Counted from the first letter of the stretch, positions 50,971 to 60,942 are shown. The stretch is 64,000 nt of DNA from JAZKGA01 sp040386235 (GCA_040386235.1 JAZKGA010000001.1:496001-560000), one strand, 5' to 3'. Notes: a model not told the origin generated them from the sequence alone. Made by a program: numbers and translations.

Positions 50971-51588
50971 CTAGCGTTGGGTGCGCGACGAACCGATTTG
51001 CGTGACGGTCCACGTCTCAATCTTCACCAGGGGTCCGGCATCGGTAATGCTGGCGTTGTTTTGCTGATCGGCAATGCGGGTCAGCTGTACGCGGATCAGT
51101 AAATTATAGCTTTGTGGCCTCAACTTACGCAGCGTATCAATACCCTCAGGCAGCAGGGACACCATAACAGGAATATCATACAGCCATTTATAGGCATCAT
51201 TCACGACCCCGCGGTTCAGCAGTTTGGGCGCGTCAACGGTAATGGCTTGCAACGTCGATTTCTGGGTCAACATTTGCCGCCACATGTCACTGGATTGCAG
51301 ATAGTTGCGATAGGCGGTCAATCCGGCTTCGGTAAAATTGGGGGCGATGGCGGTGTAATTGGCTTGGATATTGGTGTGGGTATAGGTCAGGCTTTGCGAA
51401 ATGACCTGTTCCAGCCACACCGATAATTGGGTGTCCGTCCGATGGGGGACTGACAGGCGCCGTGTGTCACCAGCGACAATTTCAGCATTGCGTGGCCCGC
51501 TGTAAAGATCCTGCAATTCCTGCGCCGTCGCCGGGGTGACGAAGGCCATGAAAACAGCAATGACGGGGAAGATGAAACGAAGCCTCAT
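50971..51588 (-). CDS. DotI/IcmL-like exported protein
   Basis: 205 residues from ATG 51588 (MRLRFIFPVIAVFMAFVTPATAQ), which overlaps the COQ9 stop by ATGA; ATG 51609 is a longer alternative. After the signal peptide the body matches the IcmL/DotI fold: WLEQVISQSLTYTHTNIQAN, then FTEAGLTAYRNYLQSSDMW and a YKWLYDIPVMVSL strand. These proteins normally belong to type IVB secretion systems but none of the other dot/icm genes is here. It may be an orphan periplasmic derivative. Fold match by eye only. Confidence 0.55.
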   Translation of the reverse strand: MRLRFIFPVIAVFMAFVTPATAQELQDLYSGPRNAEIVAGDTRRLSVPHRTDTQLSVWLEQVISQSLTYTHTNIQANYTAIAPNFTEAGLTAYRNYLQSSDMWRQMLTQKSTLQAITVDAPKLLNRGVVNDAYKWLYDIPVMVSLLPEGIDTLRKLRPQSYNLLIRVQLTRIADQQNNASITDAGPLVKIETWTVTQIGSSRTQR

Positions 51589-52193
51589 ACGCTGGTCCTT
51601 TTTTGACATTTCTGCAGGATAGGGCCAATGGTCTGGCTGATCGTGCGTCCCACGTTAACCACATTATCCAGGCGGCGCGACAGGAATTCCGCCGTGGCCT
51701 CCCGGTCCTGTTTTAACCAGACTGGGGTGGATACGGCCAAGACACCGGCCAGCAAGGTGCGCTTGGTATAGAAATTGTAATCGGTACTGGCATCACCCGC
51801 CCACGTCCAAATGGTGTCTGCCGTCTGCCACAAGGACTTACGCGCCGCGGCAATACGCCAGGGAATGATCGATGGTGTCGCCGCGGCAATTGCATTGCGA
51901 TAAGGGGTCAAAACGTCCCAGCGTGTCATAACCGCCAGGTGAATGCGGCCGCGAATGCCCAGATCCTGAGTGTCAACGGATGAAAGGCGCAGCAGCATCT
52001 GCCGATCCGCCCACGCCGAGAAATGATTTAAGGCGTCTGGCAGGCCCCCTGGAAAGACCATGTGCACATGGCCCTCGGTAAAACCTTCCTGGATTGCCGC
52101 CTGCCGCAACAGGTCGCGCGTCCAACCATCCCGCCCCATCAGGGTGCAAGCGGCCAAGACTATCCGATCCTGAACATCCGTGACATTTTCCAT
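51585..52193 (-). CDS. COQ9-family ubiquinone biosynthesis protein
   Basis: 202 residues from ATG 52193; the much longer open frame to 52715 reads back through the divergent kinase gene and is not real. TetR-like N-terminal helices (DRIVLAACTLMGRDGWTRDLL) are followed by FPGGLPDALNHFSAW, and a C-terminal region WTWAGDASTDYNFYTKRTLL typical of COQ9. COQ9 proteins bind isoprenoid lipids and support ubiquinone synthesis. The divergent UbiB-like kinase next door fits the same pathway. Confidence 0.88.
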   Translation of the reverse strand: MENVTDVQDRIVLAACTLMGRDGWTRDLLRQAAIQEGFTEGHVHMVFPGGLPDALNHFSAWADRQMLLRLSSVDTQDLGIRGRIHLAVMTRWDVLTPYRNAIAAATPSIIPWRIAAARKSLWQTADTIWTWAGDASTDYNFYTKRTLLAGVLAVSTPVWLKQDREATAEFLSRRLDNVVNVGRTISQTIGPILQKCQKRTSV

Positions 52194-52217
52194 GCTGCAC
52201 ACTATATAGGAAGTCAG

Positions 52218-53588
52218 ATGACGATTCCAGACGATAAACCCCTGACCGACGATGATAACACCCTTGGCACGCGCTTGCGCCGCTATGGTCAGGTGTCGGC
52301 AACGGTTGCCGGTCTGGCGACCAAACTGGCGGGTCAGAAGTTTCTGGGCCGTGATATTGCGCAGGACGTACATGCGGATCAGCTGCGCCAGGTGTTGGGA
52401 TCCATGAAGGGGCCCATCATGAAGGTTGGCCAGATTCTGGCGACGATTCCAGAGGCCCTGCCGCCCGCCTATGCCGAAGCGTTTCAGGAATTGCAGGCGA
52501 ATGCGCCGCCCATGGGCTGGCCGTTTGTACGGCGGCGCATGGCAACAGAATTGGGTCCAGACTGGGCCAGTGCGTTTACCCAGTTCAGCCAGACAGCGAA
52601 TGCCGCAGCCTCGCTGGGTCAGGTGCATCGGGCAACGACCAAAGACGGCCTGGATGTGGCGTGCAAACTGCAATACCCCGATATGGCTGCGGCGATAACA
52701 GCAGATTTGCAGCAATTGAAAGTTTTATTCGCGCTGTATGAACGGCTGGACAAGGCGGTCCGGACCCAGAATATCTATGCCGAGCTTTCGGCCAGGTTGA
52801 TGGAAGAGGTGGATTATGGCCGTGAGGCGCGGATGACGCGCCTGTACGGCTTTATGATGCAGGATCGCGCCGATATCCATGTGCCAGAGGTGGTGGATGA
52901 TTTGTCCACCGGGCGGTTGCTGACCACCACCTGGCTGGAGGGGCGCAAAATCATGGATTACAAATCCGCGCCGCAGGACGTACGCGACCAATTGGCGGTG
53001 ACCCTGTTCCACGCCTGGTATATCCCGTTTTATCGTTACGGTATCATCCATGGTGATCCGCATATGGGCAATTACACGGTGCAGCCGGATAACACCCTGA
53101 ACCTGTTCGATTTTGGCTGTATCCGCGTGTTCCCGGAACGCCTGGTGCGCGGCGTTATCTTGCTGTATCGCGCCTTGCAAAACGATGACCGTGCCGCCAT
53201 CGTTCATGCGTTTGAAACCTGGGGTTTCACCAATTTAAGTGTGGCGCATATCGACACCCTGACACTGTGGGCCAAATTCCTGTATGGGCCGTTACTGGAA
53301 GACAAGGTGCGGACGATTGGTGAGGCAAAGGGGCAGGTCTATGGGATCGAAACCGCACAAAAAGTGCATCAGCAATTGCGCGATATCGGCGGCCTGAACA
53401 TCCCGCGGGAATTCGTGTTTATGGACCGTGCGGCCCTTGGCCTGGGGTCAGTGTTTATTCACCTGCAATCACAGGTCAACTGGTACCAATTATTCAACAT
53501 CCTGATTGCCGATTTTGACGGCAATACCTTGGCGGATAATCAACAAAAGGCCCTGGCCCAATTCGGGCTGAATAAAACAGCTGAATAG
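52218..53588 (+). CDS. ABC1/UbiB-family atypical kinase
   Basis: 456 residues from ATG 52218 (AGGA a few bases upstream); a frame from 52062 overlaps COQ9 and is unlikely. The ADCK signature is present: KGPIMKVGQILA (KxGQ) near residue 65, AASLGQVHRA (Ala-rich loop), VACKLQYP (catalytic Lys), HGDPHMGN and FDFGCIRVF. These kinases/ATPases support ubiquinone synthesis. The pairing with COQ9 across a 24-base divergent promoter gap is strong context. It may be the UbiB ortholog or an additional ADCK3/4-like protein. Confidence 0.9.
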   Translation: MTIPDDKPLTDDDNTLGTRLRRYGQVSATVAGLATKLAGQKFLGRDIAQDVHADQLRQVLGSMKGPIMKVGQILATIPEALPPAYAEAFQELQANAPPMGWPFVRRRMATELGPDWASAFTQFSQTANAAASLGQVHRATTKDGLDVACKLQYPDMAAAITADLQQLKVLFALYERLDKAVRTQNIYAELSARLMEEVDYGREARMTRLYGFMMQDRADIHVPEVVDDLSTGRLLTTTWLEGRKIMDYKSAPQDVRDQLAVTLFHAWYIPFYRYGIIHGDPHMGNYTVQPDNTLNLFDFGCIRVFPERLVRGVILLYRALQNDDRAAIVHAFETWGFTNLSVAHIDTLTLWAKFLYGPLLEDKVRTIGEAKGQVYGIETAQKVHQQLRDIGGLNIPREFVFMDRAALGLGSVFIHLQSQVNWYQLFNILIADFDGNTLADNQQKALAQFGLNKTAE

Positions 53589-53594
53589 GGTTTT

Positions 53595-56500
53595 TTAAAA
53601 CGTCTCAACATCCTCCTTTTTAGAAAAAAGTTTATACAGGGCGGGCAAAACCAGAAGTGTCAGGAGCGTGGCTGTAATAAGACCGCCAATGACCACGGTT
53701 GCCAAAGGTTTTTGTACTTCTGCACCCGTACCTGTTGCCAGTGCCATCGGTACAAAGCCCAGGGAAGCCACAAGCGCTGTCATCAGGACGGGCCGTAGCC
53801 GCGTTAATGCACCTTCAATAATGGCCTCACCCGTTTCCTTGCCCTGCGCGATCAGTTGATTGATATAGGTAATCATCACCAGGCCATTCAGAACGGCGAT
53901 ACCGGATAAGGCAATAAAACCAACAGCAGCAGAAATTGAGAATGGCATGCCGCGTAAATAAAGCGTTAGAATGCCACCTGAAATCGCCAAGGGTACACCA
54001 CTGAAAACCAGTAATGCTTGCTTTGCTGAACCAAGGGCTGTGAACAGCATCACGAAGATCAGTGCAAAGCAGGCGGGCACGACAATGAACAGACGGTCAC
54101 GCGCGGCTGACAAGTTTTCAAATTGCCCCCCCCAATCAATCCAGTAACCAGAGGGCAGCTTAACCTTCTTGTTGATGATGTCCTGCGCCTCAGCAACGAA
54201 TGAGCCAATGTCCCTGTTTCGTACGTTTGCCTGTACCACAACCCGGCGTTTACCATTCTCGCGGCTGATTTGGTTTGGTCCTTCTGAGAGGTTAAATGTG
54301 GCAATCTCTTTCAACGGAACAAAGCTGCCTTTTCCTTCATCCTCACCATCATGCGGCGTCGGAACAGGCAGGCTTTGTAAAGCTGTTAAGTCCTGTCTGA
54401 TAGAATCAGGCACACGAACAATAATCGGAAAGCGTCTGTCACCTTCAAAGACCAATCCAGCTTCACGTCCACCAACAGCAGCAGAAATCAAATCCAGTAC
54501 ATCAGCAACATTAAGGCCATAACGTGCAATCGCATCACGCTTCAAATCAATATCAAGCATGGGCAGCCCTGTTGTCTGTTCAACTTTCACATCAGACGCA
54601 CCGGGCACATTGCGCAATGCGCTGGCAATCGCATTTGCGGTGTTCAGCATCGGGCCGAATTCGTCACCATAAACCTTGATCGCCACGTCGCTGCGAACAC
54701 CTGCAATCAATTCATTGAAACGCATTTGGATTGGCTGGGTGAACTCATAATTATTGCCCGGCACCGTTGCGACCGCTTTTGAAAGCTTCTCAACAAACCC
54801 TGCTTTATCCATTGCCTGGTCTGGCCAAGCCTCATGAGGCTTTAGGATAATAAAGGTGTCCGAGACGTTGGGGGGCATAGGGTCTGCCGCCATTTCCGCT
54901 GTCCCTGTCTTGGAATAGACAAAGGCCACTTCTGGTAGGGCACTTACCGCGCGCTCTACTTGTAACTGCATCGCAGTCGATGCGGAAATAGAGGTACTGG
55001 GGATACGCATGGCGTGCATGGCAATATCCTTTTCATCCAACGTCGGTATGAATTCCTGCCCCATCCGCGTTAAAAGCAGAATTGAAAAGACAAAGAACAG
55101 AATGGCAGAAAGAATGACAGTCCTGGGCCTATCTAACGCCCAGTTCAAAGCAGGTCGGTATATGGATTTAGACTTTGCAATAATCCGGTTTTCTTTCTCT
55201 TCCACTTTACCGCGAATGCACAAGGCAATCATGGCCGGCACGAACGTGATGGAAAGAACGAAGGCCCCAATCAGTGCGATAATGACCGTCATCGCCATGG
55301 GTTCAAACATTTTCCCTTCAACGCCAGAGAAGGTCAGCAAGGGCAAATAGACTGTCATGATAATGGCCTGGCCGAAGACAGCAGGCTGGATCATTTCGCG
55401 GCTGGCGACGATCACCTCATGCATTCGTTCTTGAAGTGACAGCAATCGGTCCTCATGGTGCTGACGCTCTGCCAGGCGCCGCAGGCAATTCTCGGTCACA
55501 ATTACCGCACCATCGACAATCAAGCCAAAGTCCAGTGCGCCAAGGCTCATAAGGTTAGCACTTATTCCCGCTTTTAACATACCTGTTGCGGTCATCAGCA
55601 TGGTGATCGGAATAACCAATGCTGTAATCAATGCCGCCCGGAAGTTGCCCAGAAGCAGGAAAAGGACCACAACGACCAACAGCGCGCCTTCAGCTAAATT
55701 CTTCTGCACAGTCTGAATTGTTGCATCGACGAGTTTTGTTCTGTTCAAAACAGTTTTGATTTTTATACCAGGGGGCAGCGACTGCTGTACGCTTAACAGT
55801 CTTTCATCCACTGCCTTGGATACAGTCCGGCTGTTTTCACCCTTAAGCATCATGACAGTTCCCACCACAACTTCATGACCATTTTCGCTGGCGCTGCCTG
55901 TCCGTAATTCCTTACCAAGTGCGACGGTGGCGACATCACGCACATAAATTGGAACGCCACCGCGTGTGGCCAGGACCACGCCACCAATCTGTTCTGGTGT
56001 TTCCAGTCGTCCATCAGCCCGGACAACATACGCTTCGCCTCTTTGTTCCAGATACCCTGCGCCCGTGCTTGTATTGTTTTGCGCAAGTGCCGCGATAACA
56101 TCGCTGAATGAAAGCCCAAGGGCGGCCAATCTCTGCGGATCAGGCTGCACGTGATATTGCTGGGCATAACCACCAATTGCATCAACCTCTGCCACGCCTG
56201 GAACGGTTTTAAGTTGCGGGCGAATGATCCAGTCCTGCACAGTGCGCAGATACATCACTTTTTCAAACGCAGACGTCAGTGTCCGGCCTTCTGGCGTGGT
56301 GTAAGGCGCGTCAGGATTTTCGTATTCCACCGTCCACATGTAAATCTCGCCAAGGCCGGTTGAAATCGCCCCCATCGTGGCTTCTGCGCCCTCAGGCATC
56401 ATTTCTTTGGCGGCCTGCAACCGTTCATTTACCTGTGAACGTGCAAAGTAAACATCAACCGCGTCATCAAAAATGACGGTCACCTGCGCAAAACCATTTC

Positions 56501-56759
56501 GTGAGATTGAGCGCGTATAAGACAGCCCTGGGATTCCCGCCATTGCTGTTTCAATCGGATATGTCACCTGCTTTTCAACCTCATAAGGTGATAAGGCAGG
56601 CACGTCTATGTTGATGGCGACCTGATTGTTCGTGATGTCCGGCACCGCATCAATCGGCAATTTGCCCAGCGAATAAATACCGTAAGCGGACACAGCCAGT
56701 GTCATCAGTAAAATCAGCGTACGATGTGCAATCGAAAAATGGAGAATTTTCTCAATCAT
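53595..56759 (-). CDS. czcA: CzcA/CusA-type heavy-metal RND efflux pump
   Basis: 1054 residues from ATG 56759 (AAGGA upstream); a TTG at 56765 is unlikely. Twelve membrane helices, two large periplasmic porter loops and the metal-RND TM4 motif LDFGLIVDGAVIVTEN with its proton-relay Asp/Asp/Glu. Such pumps export divalent (Zn, Co, Cd, Ni) or monovalent (Cu, Ag) ions; the DFG...DG...E form is the CzcA (divalent) type. It is the last gene of the czcC-czcB-czcA order on the minus strand. Confidence 0.93.
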   Translation of the reverse strand: MIEKILHFSIAHRTLILLMTLAVSAYGIYSLGKLPIDAVPDITNNQVAINIDVPALSPYEVEKQVTYPIETAMAGIPGLSYTRSISRNGFAQVTVIFDDAVDVYFARSQVNERLQAAKEMMPEGAEATMGAISTGLGEIYMWTVEYENPDAPYTTPEGRTLTSAFEKVMYLRTVQDWIIRPQLKTVPGVAEVDAIGGYAQQYHVQPDPQRLAALGLSFSDVIAALAQNNTSTGAGYLEQRGEAYVVRADGRLETPEQIGGVVLATRGGVPIYVRDVATVALGKELRTGSASENGHEVVVGTVMMLKGENSRTVSKAVDERLLSVQQSLPPGIKIKTVLNRTKLVDATIQTVQKNLAEGALLVVVVLFLLLGNFRAALITALVIPITMLMTATGMLKAGISANLMSLGALDFGLIVDGAVIVTENCLRRLAERQHHEDRLLSLQERMHEVIVASREMIQPAVFGQAIIMTVYLPLLTFSGVEGKMFEPMAMTVIIALIGAFVLSITFVPAMIALCIRGKVEEKENRIIAKSKSIYRPALNWALDRPRTVILSAILFFVFSILLLTRMGQEFIPTLDEKDIAMHAMRIPSTSISASTAMQLQVERAVSALPEVAFVYSKTGTAEMAADPMPPNVSDTFIILKPHEAWPDQAMDKAGFVEKLSKAVATVPGNNYEFTQPIQMRFNELIAGVRSDVAIKVYGDEFGPMLNTANAIASALRNVPGASDVKVEQTTGLPMLDIDLKRDAIARYGLNVADVLDLISAAVGGREAGLVFEGDRRFPIIVRVPDSIRQDLTALQSLPVPTPHDGEDEGKGSFVPLKEIATFNLSEGPNQISRENGKRRVVVQANVRNRDIGSFVAEAQDIINKKVKLPSGYWIDWGGQFENLSAARDRLFIVVPACFALIFVMLFTALGSAKQALLVFSGVPLAISGGILTLYLRGMPFSISAAVGFIALSGIAVLNGLVMITYINQLIAQGKETGEAIIEGALTRLRPVLMTALVASLGFVPMALATGTGAEVQKPLATVVIGGLITATLLTLLVLPALYKLFSKKEDVETF

Positions 56760-56768
56760 GGTCAATCC

Positions 56769-57974
56769 TTAATGGCTGTGTTCGGCTTCGGATTTCCCAA
56801 GCTCGGCTTTCAGTGTGAATGTGTTGCTGATGGCAATGGATTCCCCGTCAGACAGGCCGGATACGATTTCAACCGCGCCGCTATCTTCGTTGCCGATTGT
56901 AACATCGCGCCGTTCAAAGCCATGGTCATTCCGCACAAAAACGATGTTTTTGCCGTCTGCGCTTTGAATGGCATCCTTAGGCACGATCAGCCCCGCATCT
57001 TGCGCTGATGTGGCAATTGCGGCAGTGGCAAAATCGCCGGCGCGCCAATGACTGTCCTGGTTATCAAGCTGAATGATGGCCTTAGCTGTTCTGGTTTCAG
57101 GGTCAATAACAGGACTGACAAAGATAAGTTTTCCTGTGTCTGTGTGGTTGTCACTGCCGCTAATCGTTGCCTCCTGTCCCTCACGGACATAAGCCAGATC
57201 GCCCGGTGCAATAGCCGTTTCCACCCAGACAACGCTTAAATCTGCGATTTCAAAAGCCGTGTGTGTCGTATCGACATGCTGGCCCAGCGTAAGGTCACGG
57301 GCGATCACGCGCCCGGCCATTGGGGCTTTGACGTCATAGAAGCGCAGTTTATCCGTCGCACCCCCACCAGACTGACCCAAGGCTTGTAACTTCTGCTTCG
57401 CCAAATCACGTTTGATTTGTGCCTCTTGATTGGCATTACGGGCACTCAGGTAATCCTGCTCTGCGGTAATTTTCTTCTCCCACAAACCCTTCTCACGCTT
57501 GAAGGTTGTTCCGGTTAATTCCAGTGCGCGCTTGGCCGCTTGATATTCAGCCACGGCTTCGGCCATTTCACGGCTTTCAATAACAGCCATCACGTCGCCT
57601 TTTGCAACCGTGTCACCAAGGTTCTTCTTCGCGTCTGTAACGATGCCCGATACCTTTGGCACAATCTTCGCCATCCGGTCTGCTGCTGTTACAATCTTCC
57701 CCGGTACGGTCACTTCCTTGGAAAGAGTACCCCCACCGACGGCCTGAACCTCAACCCCCGCAGCTTTAATCTGCTCTGGGCTGAGGGTAATTTCACCGTC
57801 GGAATGCGCCTCTTCAGCGGCTTTTTCTGCACTATGCGCGGTTTCATTTTCTTCATGACCATGCTGATGGCCGTGTACATCGGCGGCCTGGACAACAGGG
57901 ATGTATTGATAATAAGCCAGCCCACCGAGTGAGAGCGCAGCAGCAGAGAGATATAAAGCTGTTTTGTGTTTCAT
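56769..57974 (-). CDS. czcB: CzcB-type membrane fusion protein
   Basis: 401 residues, with an N-terminal membrane anchor or signal (ALYLSAAALSLGGLAYYQYIPVV) and a His-rich segment HGHQHGHEENETAH that could bind metal. A lipoyl/barrel-sandwich part (VPGKIV, PKVSGIVTDAKKNLGDTV), a helical hairpin (about 140-200) and beta-barrel ends follow, and the C-terminus EAEHSH is again His-bearing. It links CzcA to the outer-membrane TolC-like channel. It lies ten bases upstream of czcA and 12 after the TolC-like gene. Confidence 0.9.
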   Translation of the reverse strand: MKHKTALYLSAAALSLGGLAYYQYIPVVQAADVHGHQHGHEENETAHSAEKAAEEAHSDGEITLSPEQIKAAGVEVQAVGGGTLSKEVTVPGKIVTAADRMAKIVPKVSGIVTDAKKNLGDTVAKGDVMAVIESREMAEAVAEYQAAKRALELTGTTFKREKGLWEKKITAEQDYLSARNANQEAQIKRDLAKQKLQALGQSGGGATDKLRFYDVKAPMAGRVIARDLTLGQHVDTTHTAFEIADLSVVWVETAIAPGDLAYVREGQEATISGSDNHTDTGKLIFVSPVIDPETRTAKAIIQLDNQDSHWRAGDFATAAIATSAQDAGLIVPKDAIQSADGKNIVFVRNDHGFERRDVTIGNEDSGAVEIVSGLSDGESIAISNTFTLKAELGKSEAEHSH

Positions 57975-57985
57975 GATGGTAGTCC

Positions 57986-59242
57986 TTAATGTGCGTGATT
58001 GAGGGGGTGAACAGCGCTTAAGCGTTCCAGAATGGCCCGTTGACGTTGGTAATCGAGGGCGGATTGATTGAATTGCTGGCTGGCATCAAACAACGTTCTT
58101 TGCGCATCGAGCATTTCAAGATAATTAAACTTTCCGGCTTCATAACCCGCACGCGCCACATTGAAAGCATCGTGCGCGCCGGGCAGGACAGATTTACTGA
58201 GCGCTTGCGCCTCTCTATAGGCATTTACAAAAGCGGCATAGCTTTCTGCCAGCTGACTTTCCAAAGAAAACTGGTTACTGCGAGAGTCCAGCACAGTGGC
58301 ATTCAATTCATGACCCGCACGTTTGATACTGGCGCGGTTTGCATTGAAAACAGGGATGGGCAAAGACACGCCAGCAATAAAGGCTTGCTCTCCCTCGTCA
58401 CGAAAGTCTCTGACGCCTAAATTGAACGTGGGGTCGGGCACAGCATTGGCTTTCTCGTAAGAAAGGGCAGACTGTGCCCGTGCCACATCTGCTTTTAACG
58501 CTAAGGCATCCGGCGTTGTTCCAAGTTTCTGCTGATATTCTTCAAATGGCAGCGGTTCCGTTACAGACGGCAGCGTTGCGGCATCAAGCGTCATTGCCTT
58601 TTCATCCTGCCCCAGCAAAGCATTCAGCACCTTTATCTTGGTATCAATTGAACGACGCGCCCGGTCCAGCGCAATCTGGCTGGATGCGGCTGCAATCTCT
58701 GCTTTGCTTTTTTGGATGGGGGGCTCTTTACCCGCTTCAACCTTGGCCACAACGCCGTCCAGAACCGCTTGCGCCAAGGCCTGCTGTTGCTCCTGAATGG
58801 CTGCTGCTTCAATCGCGGCCAAAGCCTCGGCATAGGCAATCGTTACATCCCGGATTAAATCCAGGCTGGCTGTATCCATCTGCATGTGCGCGCGTGTTTC
58901 TTCACTTTTGGCGATTGCAATACGGTTTGAACGCTTGCCTGGCATTTCGACCAGTTGGGAAACGCCATAGGTGACCTCAGCAGCCTGCATATCTTCGTAT
59001 GGCCCGTCACCCAGTATATTTTCTGCTGCGATGGATAATTCAGGGTTTGCGCGTGCGCCGGCCTGTTGGCTGTTCGCCTGCATCGCTTGTGAACGACTGG
59101 TTTGCGCGCCCAACACAGGGGAGTTTGCCAGAGCGTTGGCGATGGCCTGGTCCAGCGTAAGCGCCCCTGCAAATGCAGGGCATGTCAAAGCAACCAGAAT
59201 AAACGTACTCAGCGTTACGGGCTTTAAGATAGAGAGAGTCAT
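57986..59242 (-). CDS. czcC: TolC-family outer membrane channel (CzcC-like)
   Basis: 418 residues. Signal peptide (TLSTFILVALTCPAFAG), then two TolC repeats: LTLDQAIANALANSPVL near 28 and later SKAEIAAASSQIALDRARR, with the second half starting near 235. The helical pattern and the LSKSVLPGAHDAFNVARAGYEAGKFNYLEMLDAQ block are typical of heavy-metal outer membrane factors. It is upstream of czcB on the same strand. A small Cys-rich exported protein precedes it. Confidence 0.9.
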   Translation of the reverse strand: MTLSILKPVTLSTFILVALTCPAFAGALTLDQAIANALANSPVLGAQTSRSQAMQANSQQAGARANPELSIAAENILGDGPYEDMQAAEVTYGVSQLVEMPGKRSNRIAIAKSEETRAHMQMDTASLDLIRDVTIAYAEALAAIEAAAIQEQQQALAQAVLDGVVAKVEAGKEPPIQKSKAEIAAASSQIALDRARRSIDTKIKVLNALLGQDEKAMTLDAATLPSVTEPLPFEEYQQKLGTTPDALALKADVARAQSALSYEKANAVPDPTFNLGVRDFRDEGEQAFIAGVSLPIPVFNANRASIKRAGHELNATVLDSRSNQFSLESQLAESYAAFVNAYREAQALSKSVLPGAHDAFNVARAGYEAGKFNYLEMLDAQRTLFDASQQFNQSALDYQRQRAILERLSAVHPLNHAH

Positions 59243-59320
59243 GGGTGATCCTTGCTAAGCTAACATCATCATCAATGCCGCGCTTTGAACGCAGCATTCA
59301 GCGGCAGAACCGCCGTTCAG

Positions 59321-59626
59321 TTAAGCAAGGGTTTTGGGCGGTCGTAACAGCGATAAGACGAAGCTGTCGATAAAAACCGCAGTCTTTAACGGCTTCACAG
59401 TTGACGGAACGTCTAAAGCAGGCGGGTATGAAAGAAAAGTGAAAACGGCATGGGTTAAGCAACAGTCGTGGCATTTAACGCCTGACTTTTCAGTCTGCGG
59501 ATCATCTGGCTGTGCTTTGTGACAGTCCATTGAAACGGTGCTGCTTCCCATGTCCATTGCGTGCGTAGCAGTCGTGTAACCGCTAAAACCAATGGCAAAG
59601 ATCAGGAGTGCCAGAACTATTCTCAT
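59321..59626 (-). CDS. small Cys/His-bearing exported protein of the metal efflux operon
   Basis: 101 residues. Signal peptide (MRIVLALLIFAIGFSGYTTATHA), a short mature domain with HAMDMGSS, MDCHKAQ and a VKCHDCCLTH cluster, and a hydrophobic C-terminal part. The DCHK and CHDCC arrangement suggests metal coordination. Small open frames of this type often precede CzcCBA-like genes. It lies 78 bases upstream of the TolC-like gene on the same strand. No family assigned with confidence. Confidence 0.6.
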   Translation of the reverse strand: MRIVLALLIFAIGFSGYTTATHAMDMGSSTVSMDCHKAQPDDPQTEKSGVKCHDCCLTHAVFTFLSYPPALDVPSTVKPLKTAVFIDSFVLSLLRPPKTLA

Positions 59627-59687
59627 GGCGGGACTGTAACATCATTCTGAATTTATACAATATCAATGAAATGATGCTTAGGATAAC

Positions 59688-59763
<76 letters not shown>

Positions 59764-59799
59764 ATTGCACCCGCATGTAACCCATCTTCGCTTTTCAAG

Positions 59800-60786
59800 T
59801 CAAGTCATGCGCGTACGTAAAACATCCTCAGGGGCCAATATGGCCCGCAAGCCATCACCCAACAGCCAGGCGCGCGCGGCCGCATCATCGCGCAAATACG
59901 CGTCCCAATAGGCGGTTGTTGCGGCAATAATGCTGGTTTCATGGGCCTCACGCAGGGGATTATCGCCCAACTGCCCGCGCGATCCGTTATACACCATATG
60001 ATCGCCGTCTTTTAACACCAGCAGCATCTGGTCAGCATGTCCCGCATGGGTATAGATATCGGTCCGCAGATCGTGGGTAAACTCGCCAATCGGGCTGTCA
60101 TCTTGTGTGCCCGTCATGTGGAATAACGGGATGCGAATACCGCGATACGCGGCATTGGCCTTATCCGGATGGCGGTACAAGGGAATGGGGCTGTATAGAA
60201 TGCCCGCGCGTATCTGGGGCTGATGCAGGTCATAGGAATGGCGGCTGCCCGACCGCATCCCGTATTGCCCCGCCATAATTTGTGTCGTCATCGCACCCAG
60301 GGAATGGCCGGACAGGCCGATATGGCCGCGATCGATCAAACCGGCGACCTCGGGATGTGTTGATTCCAGCGTATTCAGGGATGACAGGACAAAAGGGATA
60401 TCGCGGTAACGCTGCAACACGGCCTTGCGGGGGATAGGTGTTGCGCGGATAACGTCCCAGGGGTGGCCAGGTTTCCCTTCCCACAGGCTGGTATCCGTTC
60501 CGATATGCTGGATATGCAAGGCGACATAGCCCCGCGCCGCCAAATGCCTGGAAATAAACCCTGCGCCATCGCGGCCCCCGCCCAATCCATGGGACCAGAT
60601 GACAAGGGGTTGCGGTTGCATTGTGCCTGGCGCCACGTCGGGAGCATAGAGTTTATAAGCGACCTCGCGCCCATTGCGCGCCGGGTCGGTCAGGATCCCG
60701 CGCAAAATCTTGATCGGGTAAATCGGGGATAAAGGGTTGTAGGGGCTGGTGGTCACAGGTGTATGCAGATTCTGTATATATGTCAT
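59800..60786 (-). CDS. alpha/beta hydrolase (PAF-acetylhydrolase/DLH-like)
   Basis: 328 residues, cytoplasmic (no signal). The oxyanion block IWSHGLGGGRDG near 62-73, nucleophile elbow GLSGHSLGAMTT near 157-168 (Ser within GHSLG), an acidic residue in FHMTGTQDDSPIGEF and the His of KDGDHMVYNG near 267 form a plausible triad. The architecture resembles the PAF-acetylhydrolase/predicted dienelactone hydrolase families. The substrate is unknown. Start ATG 60786. Confidence 0.82.
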   Translation of the reverse strand: MTYIQNLHTPVTTSPYNPLSPIYPIKILRGILTDPARNGREVAYKLYAPDVAPGTMQPQPLVIWSHGLGGGRDGAGFISRHLAARGYVALHIQHIGTDTSLWEGKPGHPWDVIRATPIPRKAVLQRYRDIPFVLSSLNTLESTHPEVAGLIDRGHIGLSGHSLGAMTTQIMAGQYGMRSGSRHSYDLHQPQIRAGILYSPIPLYRHPDKANAAYRGIRIPLFHMTGTQDDSPIGEFTHDLRTDIYTHAGHADQMLLVLKDGDHMVYNGSRGQLGDNPLREAHETSIIAATTAYWDAYLRDDAAARAWLLGDGLRAILAPEDVLRTRMT

Positions 60787-60897
60787 GCAAACTTTGCAGT
60801 TCTTCTTTTCTTAAGAAAGATTTATATAAAATATAACATTGCGGATAAGCGGTATCATATCTTTTAATAGAGGGTGCCGCAGCCATAAAGTTCCCCC

Positions 60898-60934
60898 AGC
60901 GTGTTGTATCTCCCCCGGTACAACACGCTTTTTC
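60898..60934 (+). terminator. plus-strand terminator with no plus-strand gene
   Basis: AGCGTGTTGTA (60898-60908) pairs perfectly with TACAACACGCT (60919-60929) and is followed by a T-rich tract (TTTTTCTTT). The A/T-run is on the plus-strand side only. Both neighbouring genes are on the minus strand, so it would end a plus-strand RNA from 60787-60897 that I cannot otherwise identify. Confidence 0.6.
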
Positions 60935-60942
60935 TTTGGGGC

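Noticed and set aside
52194..52715. N-terminal extension of the COQ9 frame
   Set aside because: It runs through the divergent UbiB-like kinase start; the family N-terminus fits ATG 52193.
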